Positions 23,510-32,203 are shown, numbered from the stretch's first letter. The stretch: DNA of 38,722 nucleotides from Ignavibacteria bacterium UBA7675 (GCA_002483085.1 DLHF01000007.1:1-38722), one strand, 5' to 3'. Numbers and translations are program-made. Notes: generated by a model from the letters alone, not told the origin.

Positions 23510-24226
23510 ATGGTAACATCGTTACTATCCGGCATTATTCTCGGCTTTGTCCTGGCTATACCGCCTGGGCCTATAGCCGTCGCGGTCATGAAGGCCGGCC
23601 TTCAGGATAATGGACGCAAGGGTGTTGGTATCGGTATCGGTGCAGCCCTTATGGATGTCTTTTATTGCCTCATTGTACTGATGGCAACGGCTCCGCTCAC
23701 CGGACAGCTAACATCTCTGCTCAACAACAACCAAAACCTCGTCCTCGTGCTCCAAGTTGCCTGTGTTGCCGCAATGATCATCTACGGCATTATCAATCTG
23801 CGTGTAAAGCGCACAGTGCCGCAGATCGAACCAGCACCAAGCAAAGGCACAGCTCTTGTAGAGCGTATCGGCAGCAAGGGGCCATTCTTTATCGGCGTAG
23901 GCATCTCGCTTACTAATTTGGTCAACCCCACGTTCCTGCCCTCTATCGGCTCGATGTCCATGCTTCTCCAGGAGCGCGGCTTTGTCGATACACATATTTC
24001 TTCCCAGTTGCTCTTTTCAGTCAGTTTTGGTATAGGCATGATGGGCTGGATCGCTCTGCTGCTGCGCACGATCATCAAATACCGCTCGCGTATGTCTCCC
24101 CGCCTCATCGACACACTCCACCGCTTTACAGGCATTACCTTTATCGGATTCGGCACTTATATCGGCTACCGCGCCTTTTCGGTCGTAAAGTGGCCGGAAC
24201 TGCTCCGGCTTATCTTGTCGTTCTAA
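23510..24226 (+). CDS. LysE family translocator
   Basis: This is a 238-residue membrane protein. ATG 23510 follows GGAGA; the frame start at 23495 (TTG) is rejected. It has six hydrophobic segments and the family's N-terminal signature (LLSGIILGFVLAIPPGPIAVAVMKAGLQDN). Next is a GVGIGIGAALMDVFYCLIVL segment, and then FFIGVGISLTNLVNPTFLP, where the Asn-Pro motif is typical of the second half. LysE/RhtB-type transporters export amino acids or small cations from the cytoplasm; the substrate here is not predictable. It is separated from dps by a repeat copy and is probably transcribed alone. Confidence 0.88.
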   Translation: MVTSLLSGIILGFVLAIPPGPIAVAVMKAGLQDNGRKGVGIGIGAALMDVFYCLIVLMATAPLTGQLTSLLNNNQNLVLVLQVACVAAMIIYGIINLRVKRTVPQIEPAPSKGTALVERIGSKGPFFIGVGISLTNLVNPTFLPSIGSMSMLLQERGFVDTHISSQLLFSVSFGIGMMGWIALLLRTIIKYRSRMSPRLIDTLHRFTGITFIGFGTYIGYRAFSVVKWPELLRLILSF

Positions 24227-24300
24227 ATCAGGATACAACCCAAGAATTTCGGCACTACCATCGGCATCTTCGTTATTGGTGGCTGTTTCACAAAAACAAT

Positions 24301-24525
24301 CTGTGGCACGGGCATCGCTGCACGGGCTATGGCCGCTGTCGCCGGTCGCACAGGCCGGTTGATGAGTAGCCGCACAGCAATCGCGGTTAGGCCGACGTCT
24401 TCGCATTTGTTACCGTAGGAACAGTGCGCGAACGAACTTGCGATCACAACCACGCAGCGGCTCGTGCTGCGCGGTGCGGAGAAAAAACGGGCGGCACGCA
24501 GACCGAAGCGCCCACGATCTTCGCG
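24301..24525 (+). repeat. dispersed intergenic repeat, long copy F
   Basis: This is the longest copy. The left half matches copy E (GTGGCACGGGCATCGCTGCA, GCTGTCGCCGGTCGCA). The middle holds the block shared with copy B (24394-24422). The right part carries the GCGCGGTGCGGAG box and GACCGAAGCGCCC. It therefore joins B-type and E-type members into one family. It lies between lysE-like and dps genes. The stretch 24526-24725 after it holds no gene that I recognise. Confidence 0.75.
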
Positions 24526-24725
24526 TTCAGAACAATGCGTCTTCGCCGAACAACAAGCAATTTTCTACACTATTTCTCCTGTTTACCAGTCCATCTTTCA
24601 GGATTTCTGGTACATTCGAGTTCTGGCTCATCGAAAAAATACAAACCTTGCGTTTACTGCATTAATTATCAGCAAGCGATGCCGTGGCAGCATGTTTTTC
24701 CGGAACAGGCTCGCACAATACAGCG

Positions 24726-24754
24726 TTACATTCGTATATTTTTGAACATAACAT
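24726..24754 (+). promoter_or_regulatory. possible promoter for dps
   Basis: TTACAT (24726-24731) and TAACAT (24749-24754) are 17 bases apart, about 40 bases upstream of the dps ATG. Both are imperfect matches to the sigma70 boxes. Confidence 0.35.
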
Positions 24755-24792
24755 TTTAGACAAAGTATCTCTTACAACGGCAGGAGTAGAAT

Positions 24793-25284
24793 ATGAGAAT
24801 CAACATTGGCATTGCAGAAGAGCAGCGTAAATCAATAGCGGAAGGTCTTTCGCGCTTGTTGGCCGACAGCTATACACTGTACCTGAAAACACATGGTTTT
24901 CACTGGAATGTGACCGGGCCTATGTTCGTATCGCTGCACCAGCTTTTTGAGCTACAGTACACAGAGCTGGCGACTGCAATCGACGAAATCGCCGAGCGCA
25001 TACGCTCACTTGGCTTTTTTGCGCCGGGCTCGTTCAAGCAGTTCATAGCGCTGGCCTCTGTAACACAGGAAGAAGAAGTGCTTGCAGCCGAGGATATGAT
25101 CCGCTCTGCGGTGGAAGCCCACGAGACGGTGATACGCACTGCGCGCGAAGTACTGAAAACAGCAGACGAGGCCAACGACCAGCCTACGCTGGACCTGCTG
25201 ACGCGCCGCATGGAAACACACGAAAAAACTGCGTGGATGCTGCGCTCGCTACTCGGCCACACAGCCGATCAGCACGCTGTATAA
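24793..25284 (+). CDS. dps: Dps family DNA-binding ferritin-like protein
   Basis: This is a 163-residue protein, typical Dps length, with GGAG eight bases before the ATG. It is a four-helix bundle that forms a dodecamer storing iron and using peroxide to oxidise Fe(II). By position against E. coli Dps, the ferroxidase ligands are His37 (HWNVTG), His49, Glu53 (in place of Asp), Asp64 and Glu68. The N-terminus is short and lacks the Lys-rich DNA-binding tail. The C-terminal helix region includes RMETHEKTAWMLRSLLG. It should protect DNA and proteins from iron-driven oxidation. It ends just before a strong bidirectional terminator. Confidence 0.96.
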   Translation: MRINIGIAEEQRKSIAEGLSRLLADSYTLYLKTHGFHWNVTGPMFVSLHQLFELQYTELATAIDEIAERIRSLGFFAPGSFKQFIALASVTQEEEVLAAEDMIRSAVEAHETVIRTAREVLKTADEANDQPTLDLLTRRMETHEKTAWMLRSLLGHTADQHAV

Positions 25285-25302
25285 AGCGGTAGATTATGCA
25301 CA

Positions 25303-25346
25303 AAAAGAAGAAGGGCGGCTGTACAAACAGTCGCCCTTCTTCTTTT
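25303..25346. terminator. bidirectional terminator between dps and the PorE-like gene
   Basis: A 20-bp stem (left arm 25303-25322, right arm 25327-25346, one G-U pair) with an ACAA loop is flanked by A and T tracts. It serves the convergent genes on both sides. Confidence 0.92.
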
Positions 25347-25372
25347 CTTGTCGTCTATTGTCGTCGAAAGCA

Positions 25373-26872
25373 CTACCGCACAATACGCATTTCCACACGG
25401 CGATTACGCGCCCGTGCTTCGTCGGTTGTGCCCTGCATGAGCGGCCTATTTTTGCCATAACCAGCGGAGCTGACACGCACAGCCTGAATACCACCGGCGA
25501 TTAGATATTTTTTCACAGACTCCGCACGGCGTTCCGACAGCCCCTTGTTGTAGTCTGCCGTTCCTTGGTCGTCGGTATGGCCTTCGATATTGACTTTGAT
25601 ATCGACATTGCCTTTCAGGAAGTCGATCACACGGTCGAGTTCAGCTCGCGATTCGGGCCGCAGTTCGGCCTTATCGAAATCAAAGAAAACCAAGAGGCGC
25701 ACCGAGCCATCCTCAATGGGTGAAAGCGCGATATCGTAGGTAATTTCGCGACCAGTTTCATCTGCCGGAACTTCAAACCGCTCGCTGTAGAACAGGTAGC
25801 CTTCTTTCGATGCTGTTACAGAGTATTCGCGACCCGCTGTGAGCATTACAAAGTATTCGCCTGTTACATCGTCGCTCTGGAATTGCGCTACCTGCTTGGC
25901 CGTTTGCAGATCGGTAATCGTAATTGTCGAGCCAACAGGCGCATTGGTAATAGCGTTTTTCACTGTACCGCGCACGATAAGCACAGGCTTGCCGGGTACG
26001 GGATCGGGCACCGCAATATACAAATCGAGTTCGCCTTCGCCGCCCGAGCGATTGCTGGCAAAAAACGCCTGGTTGGAGTTGGCGATAGAAAAATAGAAGT
26101 ATTCATCGGCACTCGTGTTTACCGGCGCACCGATGTTAGCAGCACGTGCACTGCCTGATAGCCTTGGCAGGTCGATAGTATAAATATCAAAGCCGCCCAC
26201 CCCGTCCACGCGATTGCTGGCAAAGTACATGCGCTCGTTGTCGGCTGCAAGCGATGGGCTCATTTCATCGGCACTACTGTTGACATTGGCACCGAGGTTC
26301 ACCGCCAAGCTCCAGCCTTTTGGGGTACGGCGTGCCATATAGATATCCGTACCGCCGCTGCCGCCCGGCCTGTCGCTGGCGAAGTACAGTGTATTGCCGT
26401 CGGCAGAGATAAACGGCTGGGAATCCCAGGATTCAGAATTGACATCAGCACCGAGGTTTTTTACATCTGTCCACTGCCCATTCGCTTTGCGCGCACTGTA
26501 GAGGTCGGTGCGCCCTACCAAGCTCCCCGCCCGGCCATATGCTGCAAATACCATGTACTGGCCGTCGGGAGTAATCGTCGCCGAGCCAATATGATCGCCG
26601 CTGTTTACGGCTTCCGGCAGCATCACGGGATCGCCCCATCCAGACGCCGTGCGCGGCACCATATAGATGTCTTGCTCGCCATCGCGATTGGAAGTAAAGT
26701 ACAGCAAACGCCCACCCTGCATAAAGAACGGGGCAAAATCGTCGTCGGACGAATTAAACGGCAACGGGTTCACTACAACATCCTCTGTCGATACTGTAGA
26801 AAGCGTCGGCTGGGCTACGGAAACTGCACAGGCAGCGAGAAGGAATAGGCAAAAAGTCTGTATTAATTTCAT
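25373..26872 (-). CDS. PorE-like envelope protein: PD40 propeller, CarboxypepD_reg and OmpA domains
   Basis: This is a 499-residue protein from ATG 26872. That start lies 8 bases after AGGAGG; the ATG at 26878 would be only 2 bases after it. The signal MKLIQTFCLFLLAACAVSVAQ may be cut by signal peptidase I at AQ or be a lipoprotein signal (LAAC). Residues about 45-290 are PD40 beta-propeller repeats (FAPFFMQGGRLLYFTSNRDGEQDIY, PSLAADNERMYFASNR). Residues 298-385 are a carboxypeptidase-regulatory domain. Residues 390-499 are an OmpA peptidoglycan-binding domain (FFDFDKAELRPES, INIEGHTDDQGTADYN, LSERRAESV). This matches T9SS component PorE without its TPR part. The Shine-Dalgarno overlaps the upstream gene's stop, so it is translationally coupled to the barrel protein. 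Confidence 0.88.
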   Translation of the reverse strand: MKLIQTFCLFLLAACAVSVAQPTLSTVSTEDVVVNPLPFNSSDDDFAPFFMQGGRLLYFTSNRDGEQDIYMVPRTASGWGDPVMLPEAVNSGDHIGSATITPDGQYMVFAAYGRAGSLVGRTDLYSARKANGQWTDVKNLGADVNSESWDSQPFISADGNTLYFASDRPGGSGGTDIYMARRTPKGWSLAVNLGANVNSSADEMSPSLAADNERMYFASNRVDGVGGFDIYTIDLPRLSGSARAANIGAPVNTSADEYFYFSIANSNQAFFASNRSGGEGELDLYIAVPDPVPGKPVLIVRGTVKNAITNAPVGSTITITDLQTAKQVAQFQSDDVTGEYFVMLTAGREYSVTASKEGYLFYSERFEVPADETGREITYDIALSPIEDGSVRLLVFFDFDKAELRPESRAELDRVIDFLKGNVDIKVNIEGHTDDQGTADYNKGLSERRAESVKKYLIAGGIQAVRVSSAGYGKNRPLMQGTTDEARARNRRVEMRIVR

Positions 26873-26884
26873 AGTCATTACCTC

Positions 26885-27817
26885 CTACAATCCAAAAAGT
26901 ACGCCAATGGACAATTGCAAGCTGTGCACGGTAGGCTTGGCATCGTGTGTCTCGCCATCAGTACCGATGTATTCCGAATCTTCTTTTTTGAGCACGGGGG
27001 TCAGAAAATACTGGAAGCCGAGTTTTGGCACCAACGAGATTTTAGGTGCCAGCGGGATAAGATATCCGGCTCCTGCCTCTATCGCGATACGCGGGCTCTG
27101 TGGGTCGGACTCCTGCGACCCGTTCAGGCTTCTAAACCAATCGTCTGTTAAGTTCCCGTTGTTGTTGATATCATCCGGCACGCCGTTGCCATCTGCATCA
27201 TAAAACAGAGTATTAAATCCTTCGGGCGCTTCTGTGGTGTAGTCTTCAGTGTATTTTATCTTTCCAAGGCCGAACTGAATAGAAGGGCCAATGGTAAAGA
27301 ACAGTTTGTCGGTAGCGTTAATTCTCAGCAGTGGAGTAATACCAAGATAGGCGGACTTCACAGTAAATTCTCTTTTTGTTGTCGTTATCTCAGCTCCGGC
27401 AATCGGAGTAGAGCCGTCGTCAAAATAGTAAAATCCCGTCAACGTGTCGGTGTCCGACATATCGTTGCCGTAGTTCTTGGTATCATAGGAAAGTTTAATC
27501 TGCAAGCCGAACATTTTCGATAGGCCAATATCCACATACGCATCAAAAAACGGGGAAAAGCCAGACCCGGACTCGAAGGGTTTGTTCAGAAAATTCGTGG
27601 GAGCCATGTCTACGTTCTGCGAAAACATGTTGTAGTTCATACCAAGGTCAACACCAATAGAAATAGGCGTGCGCGACGATGATGATGAATGGCTGGAGGA
27701 CGACGACGAGCTTCCCCCGCCTGTGGTGCCGGGCCGGAGAACATCTTCCTGGGCATAGGCACCTGATGTAAACACCAGACAGCACGCCAAGCCGCCCAGC
27801 AACTTCAAATACTTCAT
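26885..27817 (-). CDS. outer-membrane beta-barrel protein with Ser-rich linker
   Basis: This is a 310-residue protein with GGAGA before the ATG and signal MKYLKLLGGLACCLVFTSGAYAQ. A low-complexity linker (a Gly-Gly-Gly step then Ser/His repeats, residues 34-48) leads into amphipathic strands characteristic of a porin-like barrel (PISIGVDLGMNYN, FFDAYVDIGLSKMFGLQIKLSYD) ending SIGVLFGL. One loop, YDADGNGVPDDINNNGNLTDD, resembles a calcium-binding EF-hand or thrombospondin type-3 turn. It is directly coupled to the PorE-like gene (6-base gap, stop codon inside the Shine-Dalgarno). A barrel and a peptidoglycan-binding OmpA protein made together suggests one outer-membrane complex, possibly tied to T9SS; that is inference. 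Confidence 0.8.
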   Translation of the reverse strand: MKYLKLLGGLACCLVFTSGAYAQEDVLRPGTTGGGSSSSSSSHSSSSSRTPISIGVDLGMNYNMFSQNVDMAPTNFLNKPFESGSGFSPFFDAYVDIGLSKMFGLQIKLSYDTKNYGNDMSDTDTLTGFYYFDDGSTPIAGAEITTTKREFTVKSAYLGITPLLRINATDKLFFTIGPSIQFGLGKIKYTEDYTTEAPEGFNTLFYDADGNGVPDDINNNGNLTDDWFRSLNGSQESDPQSPRIAIEAGAGYLIPLAPKISLVPKLGFQYFLTPVLKKEDSEYIGTDGETHDAKPTVHSLQLSIGVLFGL

Positions 27818-28178
27818 ACTATCTCCATAAAAAGTGTATCCCTGTCCTCCCGTTCTGCCGGGCTGGCAGGTACCGCGTATAGAATAAAGCGTAACCTACG
27901 TAAATCAGGGCGGTTACAGACATTAAAAATTCGTTGCGCTTATCAGTCTATCAGTGTGACCACCGCCGCAAAAGACAACTTCCATGCGTATGCTGCTTCT
28001 ATGCCAGCAGATTGTATGGTACGGGCGTCTGTGCCAGAGCCGCCCGTAAGGGCGGCTCTACCGTTTGGTCGCTGTCACCGGTCGCATATCCGGCGACGGG
28101 TTTGTCCGGTCGATATTCGCTGGTTTTATCGCAGTCTGATATGCCCTATATGGCGCTTCCACAGTATTGCCAATGGCA
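27818..28178. other. intergenic region upstream of the barrel gene
   Basis: This holds partial repeat copy G (28018-28125, listed separately) and no recognised gene. The promoter of the barrel/PorE-like pair should lie in its left third, but I could not assign boxes. Confidence 0.45.
28018..28125 (+). repeat. dispersed intergenic repeat, partial copy G, with hairpin
   Basis: It carries ACGGGCGTCTGTGCC and TCGCTGTCACCGGTCGCA, the family's left edge and core. AGAGCCGCCC (28036-28045) pairs perfectly with GGGCGGCTCT (28050-28059) over a GTAA tetraloop. It lies between two minus-strand genes, so its strand is opposite to the flanking transcription. Confidence 0.65.
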
Positions 28179-28700
28179 TCAAAAAAACCATTCCATCCCC
28201 ATGAACACCCCGGCAAGCCCAAAGCTCGTAGCGTCGATATCGCCAAACTGTACTCGGACCGGCGTAATACCTCCATACACTCCCATAGAAGGAGTAGCAA
28301 AATACTCGCCTCCTACCGATGCAGATAGTATCTGACCCGAGAAGTTAGCGTCGCCTACCGAAGAACTAAAAAAGCTAAATCCAGCACCAATAAACGGCTT
28401 AAATTCCTTTGTTCCGGCGAGGAGAAACTTACCATTTACACCAAATCCAAATCCGTTGTACGATACTTTTTCGACATCCTGTACTTCCAAGCTAATCCCC
28501 GCCCCGATGTGAAAACCGGGATTAATCGCATAAACCAAATTGAGCGATGAACCACCTATACGGCTTGCGGTGCTTATACTTCCCCCGGAAATACTTACCC
28601 CCACGCCAAATTGTTTGTTGGGGCTTTGTGCCCATGCAGATGCAAGCGGAAAAACAATGGCCAGAACTACAATAGTGAACAGTCGTTGCATAGATTGCAT
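28179..28700 (-). CDS. small outer-membrane beta-barrel protein, paralogue 1
   Basis: This is a 173-residue protein. ATG 28700 lies at proper distance from GGAG, whereas ATG 28706 is only 2 bases away. The signal is MQSMQRLFTIVVLAIVFPLASAWAQ. The mature part is a chain of Gly-containing amphipathic strands (FGVGVSISGGSI, GFGFGVNGKFLLAGTKEFKPFIGAGFSFF, LSASVGGEYFATPSMGVYGG) ending VFMGMEWFF with a terminal Phe, typical of eight-strand barrels. It shares a common ancestor with the protein at 28933-29436 (KFLLAGTKEFKPF versus KFILAGTPQFKPF; MEWFF versus VEWFFD). The role is unknown. Confidence 0.78.
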   Translation of the reverse strand: MQSMQRLFTIVVLAIVFPLASAWAQSPNKQFGVGVSISGGSISTASRIGGSSLNLVYAINPGFHIGAGISLEVQDVEKVSYNGFGFGVNGKFLLAGTKEFKPFIGAGFSFFSSSVGDANFSGQILSASVGGEYFATPSMGVYGGITPVRVQFGDIDATSFGLAGVFMGMEWFF

Positions 28701-28868
28701 ACCCATTTCTCCAAAGAATGAAATAATAAAAGCTGATGATGGAAAGTGCTATCTGTCTTTTCCCGTGCAGAAGCGATTGTACCAGAGCCGATACGTGCAA
28801 AATTCCCAAGAACTATAGTACGGAATCGTGATTTGCTTTCCAAATTCCAAAGAGCTTTCCCCAGAAAC

Positions 28869-28901
28869 AAAGAAGGCGTCCATTGTGCGGACGCCTTCTT
28901 T
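28869..28901 (-). terminator. terminator after barrel paralogue 2
   Basis: AAAGAAGGCGTCC (28869-28881) and GGACGCCTTCTTT (28889-28901) form a perfect 13-bp stem with a 7-base loop. On the minus strand it follows the stop at 28933 and continues in T-rich sequence, so the two paralogues are separate units. Confidence 0.88.
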
Positions 28902-28932
28902 ACTGTCTTACGACAAATTTGTTTCTTAGCTC

Positions 28933-29436
28933 TTAGTCAAAGAACCACTCAACGCCTACATTTGCTGCACCAATACCAATGGTTGTGTACGAGTTGTCGC
29001 CAAAACCGAGATCCAGAAATGTAAACATACCATACACACCGAAGTTCCGGTTCAGAAAGTATTCAGCTCCGGCGTTAGCAAACAGCGAAGTGTTTGTCAC
29101 ATTGTCATTGTTCAGGCCGGAAGGAACACTGTTAATACCGAGACCTACCATACCAAACGGCTTGAACTGGGGCGTACCGGCGAGAATGAACTTGCCGTAG
29201 GGAGCAAAAGCAAGCTGGTTGCTGGAGTTGCCATTGCGGCTGTTGATAACAAAGCCAAACTGCGTACCGATGTGAACAGCAGGAGAAAGTGCATAGGCTA
29301 CATGCCCCCCTATAAAATTACCGCCAGTAATCCCCACGCCAACCTGTTCGGAAGGACTCTGAGCTTGTGCAGCATTGAAAGAAAAAGTAGCAAGAAGAAC
29401 GAAAATACTAAGACGAAGAAGCTGAACGAACTTCAT
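28933..29436 (-). CDS. small outer-membrane beta-barrel protein, paralogue 2
   Basis: This is a 167-residue protein with GGAGGATGT before the ATG and signal MKFVQLLRLSIFVLLATFSFNAAQAQ. The mature part, SPSEQVGVGITGGNFIGGHVAYALSPAVHIGTQFGFVINS, continues with Gly-rich strands and ends ANVGVEWFFD. It is a diverged paralogue of the preceding gene, with its own terminator between them. Most likely it is an eight-strand outer-membrane barrel of the OmpW/OMP_b-brl style; the function is unknown. Confidence 0.8.
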   Translation of the reverse strand: MKFVQLLRLSIFVLLATFSFNAAQAQSPSEQVGVGITGGNFIGGHVAYALSPAVHIGTQFGFVINSRNGNSSNQLAFAPYGKFILAGTPQFKPFGMVGLGINSVPSGLNNDNVTNTSLFANAGAEYFLNRNFGVYGMFTFLDLGFGDNSYTTIGIGAANVGVEWFFD

Positions 29437-29645
29437 ACATCCTCCACTAAATGTGTAAATAAGGTTAAACTATACGACTCTCTATAACCTGTAAAAAAGA
29501 ATCCCCAGCTCAACACGGCTGCAAAATTATGGAAATGGTTGGAATTTCACAGAAAAATATATCTAAATTTGCATTGCTGGAATTCTGCCCCTCTTACCTC
29601 ATTTCCGAAAAAAAGTTGCAGGCTTACTCCCGCAGAGGCACATTT

Positions 29646-29990
29646 ATGCGTCATATTTTTTCTTCTGGCCCTTCGCCAGAGCCAAAAGCAGCGGTTCACG
29701 AACCACCTTCGGTGGTAAAGACACGGCGCTTACTCAACCGCTGGAGCATGCTCGGCCTGCTGATTGTAAGTGCCGGAGCTATTATTCTGTTTGTAAGCAA
29801 TGCGCTCGCGGTGAACAGCCTTGTGGTGGAAATAGCATCGCTCCGAAAGGAACACGACAAGCTTTTGCATCGCAATGAGCTACTGCGCGCCGATGTAATT
29901 CGCCTGCAATCAGCCGACCGCATTGCAGATATTGCACGGGAGAAGCTCGGTATGGTACAGGCACAGGGTGCGCCGAAACAATTAAAATAA
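29646..29990 (+). CDS. FtsL-like cell-division protein
   Basis: This is a 114-residue protein from ATG 29646, preceded by AGAGG; the frame extends upstream to 29529 without conservation. It has a short cytoplasmic tail, one membrane segment (SMLGLLIVSAGAIILFVSNALAV, residues 34-56) and a leucine-rich coiled coil (SLVVEIASLRKEHDKLLHRNELLRADVIRL, about 58-88). It ends with a DRIADIAREKLGM motif, the classical FtsL-type architecture. FtsL bridges FtsQ-FtsB and FtsI/FtsW in the divisome. It lies directly before ftsI, as in dcw clusters, but mraZ and rsmH are missing upstream. The sequence of FtsL is poorly conserved, so the assignment rests on topology and the neighbour. Confidence 0.8.
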   Translation: MRHIFSSGPSPEPKAAVHEPPSVVKTRRLLNRWSMLGLLIVSAGAIILFVSNALAVNSLVVEIASLRKEHDKLLHRNELLRADVIRLQSADRIADIAREKLGMVQAQGAPKQLK

Positions 29991-30061
29991 CTAACGCACC
30001 GCTCAGGCGGGGGAACAGGCACAAGCCTGCGCCGGAGAGATGCGTCCATTGCAGCAAAACG

Positions 30062-32203
30062 ATGAGAACGACAGAATCACATTCTTCTGATGCCCCGAAT
30101 TCTCCCGACGAGAAACGCTGGAAACTTTTCCTTCCGCTGTTTTTTCTATTGGCCGGGCTTACAGCCGTTGGAGTACGGCTGTTCACGGTGCAAGTGCTCG
30201 ATGGCGCAGAATACCGCGAGCAGGCGCGTAGGCAGTATGAATCGCGCGTGACACTGGCGGCCAACCGAGGCGATATTTTCGACCGAAGCGGCAGGCTGAT
30301 CGCCAAGACGATGCAGAAGTATTCTTTTGCTGTGGATCCGAATATGGTGCAGAATCCGAAGCGTATTGCTGCGCTGCTCTCATCGCTCACCGGAAAATCC
30401 GCAGAAAGCTACCTTGAACGCATCCGCACAGATTCCACATCGTTCGTGTGGCTAGAGCGCTCGCTTACGGGCGCTGAATACACTGCGCTCGACACGCTGC
30501 GCGACCCCGGCCTGATCCGCATTGGCGAACCGCGCCGCAGCTTTGCTTTTGGCAGCCTAGCAGCCCAAATCCTCGGCTTTACGAATATCGACAACAAGGG
30601 AGTGAGCGGCATCGAGCTCTCTTGGGATTCCGTGCTCTGCGGCTCCAATGGTTCGATGATCCTGCAACGCGACGGGCGCGGGCGCAAACATCCATCGCCC
30701 GATATGCCCAATATCGCCCCCAAAGATGGGCATTCGCTCGTACTTACACTCGATATGGCAATTCAGGGTATCGCCGAAAGCGAGTTAGAACGCGGTGTGC
30801 GCGAGGCAAACGCAGAATCTGGCACGGTAATCGCCATCCGTCCCGCCACTGGCGAAATCTTGGCAATGGCTTCCTACCCGACGTTCAACCCGAATAATCC
30901 GGCGACAGCAGCCCCTGAGCTTGTGCGAAATCGCGCTATTACCGATATGTATGAGCCTGGCTCTACGTTCAAACTCGTCACAGCAGCGGCACTGCTGGAA
31001 GAAGGTCTTATCCATCCCGAAGACACAGTGGACGCCCGTGGCGGTACAATGCAGATACGCGACTACACGGTGCGCGACGCTCACCCGCTGCACCGTATGA
31101 CTTTTGCCCAGTCGGTGGAGCAGTCCAGCAATGTCGTGTTTGCCTCGCTGTCCGACCGCGTCCCCAACGATATTTTCTATAAGTATGTGCGCGATTTCGG
31201 CTTCGGCATTGTGCTCGGCGTCGACCTACCGGGCGAAGTGCGAGGCATTGTGAAAAAACCGCGCGAATTCGACGGTACAACCAAAACATTTATGGCTTTT
31301 GGCTACGAGCTCGCCGCCACTGCTTTGCAAATTGTCAATGCCTATGCCACCGTAGCGAACAATGGGATAATGATGAAACCCTACATTGTACAAAAAGTGC
31401 TCGACCACAATGGCGAAGAAGAGTATGTGTACGGACCCCAAACTATACGGCGCGTGATTGAAGAATCGACAGCACGCACACTTACGGAAACTCTTACAGG
31501 CGTTGTAGAGCACGGCACCGGGCGAACGGCACGCGTTCACGGCATGCACATAGCTGGCAAAACCGGCACAGCGCAACAGCTCGTGGAAGGTAAATACTCA
31601 AAACAAAACTATACAGCCTCTTTTGTTGGTTTTTTTCCTGCCGAACAGCCAGAAATCGCCATGATTGTGATGCTCAATAAACCGCGCAATGGCTATTATG
31701 GCGGCGAAGTGTCGGCACCGATCTTCCAGCGCATTGCCCAGCGTATTGCATCGGCCTCGCTTATTACTGTGCCACAACAGGATGCACCAGTTGCAACGAC
31801 GGCACAAGAAGATTCTATCCGGGCTGCTGAAGCCCTTTCGGTGACAGTTCCCGACGTGCGCGGCCTGGGCTACCAAGACGCCGCCGATCTGCTGCACGAG
31901 TTTGGACTGCGCCTACAGTCGCCGAGTTCACAGGGCATCGTGTACAGCCAGTCGCCAGCTCCGGGCAGCCTGGCAGAGCGCGGTAGCAGTATTGATATTC
32001 AGCTTCGCACGCAGCCACAGAACTCGACAGTAACAGCCGTGATACCGGATGTACGAGGCATGACGCTCCGGCGCGCACTCAACATCCTGAACGCAGCACG
32101 CGTCGAAACCCGTGTGCATGGTAATGGCGTTGTCGTAAGCCAACGGCAGGAGAAAAAAGGAAAAACGGTCGTGTGTGTGCTGGAATGCAGAGCAAGGAAA
32201 TAA
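30062..32203 (+). CDS. ftsI: penicillin-binding protein FtsI (PBP3-type) with two PASTA domains
   Basis: This is a 713-residue protein. One N-terminal membrane segment (residues 22-40) leads into the PBP dimerisation domain (RGDIFDRSGRLIAKT at 69-83) and then the transpeptidase. There the active-site Ser is 301 in STFK, the SxN motif is SSN 355-357 and the KTG box is at 500-502. Two PASTA domains follow at about 593-650 (VPDVRGLGYQDAADLLHEFGL) and 656-707 (IPDVRGMTLRRALNIL). FtsI cross-links septal peptidoglycan with FtsW. PASTA domains on an FtsI are frequent in this lineage. It lies 71 bases after ftsL. The usual next gene, murE, is absent; a lamin-tail lipoprotein follows instead. Confidence 0.96.
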   Translation: MRTTESHSSDAPNSPDEKRWKLFLPLFFLLAGLTAVGVRLFTVQVLDGAEYREQARRQYESRVTLAANRGDIFDRSGRLIAKTMQKYSFAVDPNMVQNPKRIAALLSSLTGKSAESYLERIRTDSTSFVWLERSLTGAEYTALDTLRDPGLIRIGEPRRSFAFGSLAAQILGFTNIDNKGVSGIELSWDSVLCGSNGSMILQRDGRGRKHPSPDMPNIAPKDGHSLVLTLDMAIQGIAESELERGVREANAESGTVIAIRPATGEILAMASYPTFNPNNPATAAPELVRNRAITDMYEPGSTFKLVTAAALLEEGLIHPEDTVDARGGTMQIRDYTVRDAHPLHRMTFAQSVEQSSNVVFASLSDRVPNDIFYKYVRDFGFGIVLGVDLPGEVRGIVKKPREFDGTTKTFMAFGYELAATALQIVNAYATVANNGIMMKPYIVQKVLDHNGEEEYVYGPQTIRRVIEESTARTLTETLTGVVEHGTGRTARVHGMHIAGKTGTAQQLVEGKYSKQNYTASFVGFFPAEQPEIAMIVMLNKPRNGYYGGEVSAPIFQRIAQRIASASLITVPQQDAPVATTAQEDSIRAAEALSVTVPDVRGLGYQDAADLLHEFGLRLQSPSSQGIVYSQSPAPGSLAERGSSIDIQLRTQPQNSTVTAVIPDVRGMTLRRALNILNAARVETRVHGNGVVVSQRQEKKGKTVVCVLECRARK

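Noticed and set aside
14631..28125. The repeated GC-rich blocks as a CRISPR array
   Set aside because: Copies are kilobases apart, in both orientations and of different lengths, without regular spacers or cas genes.
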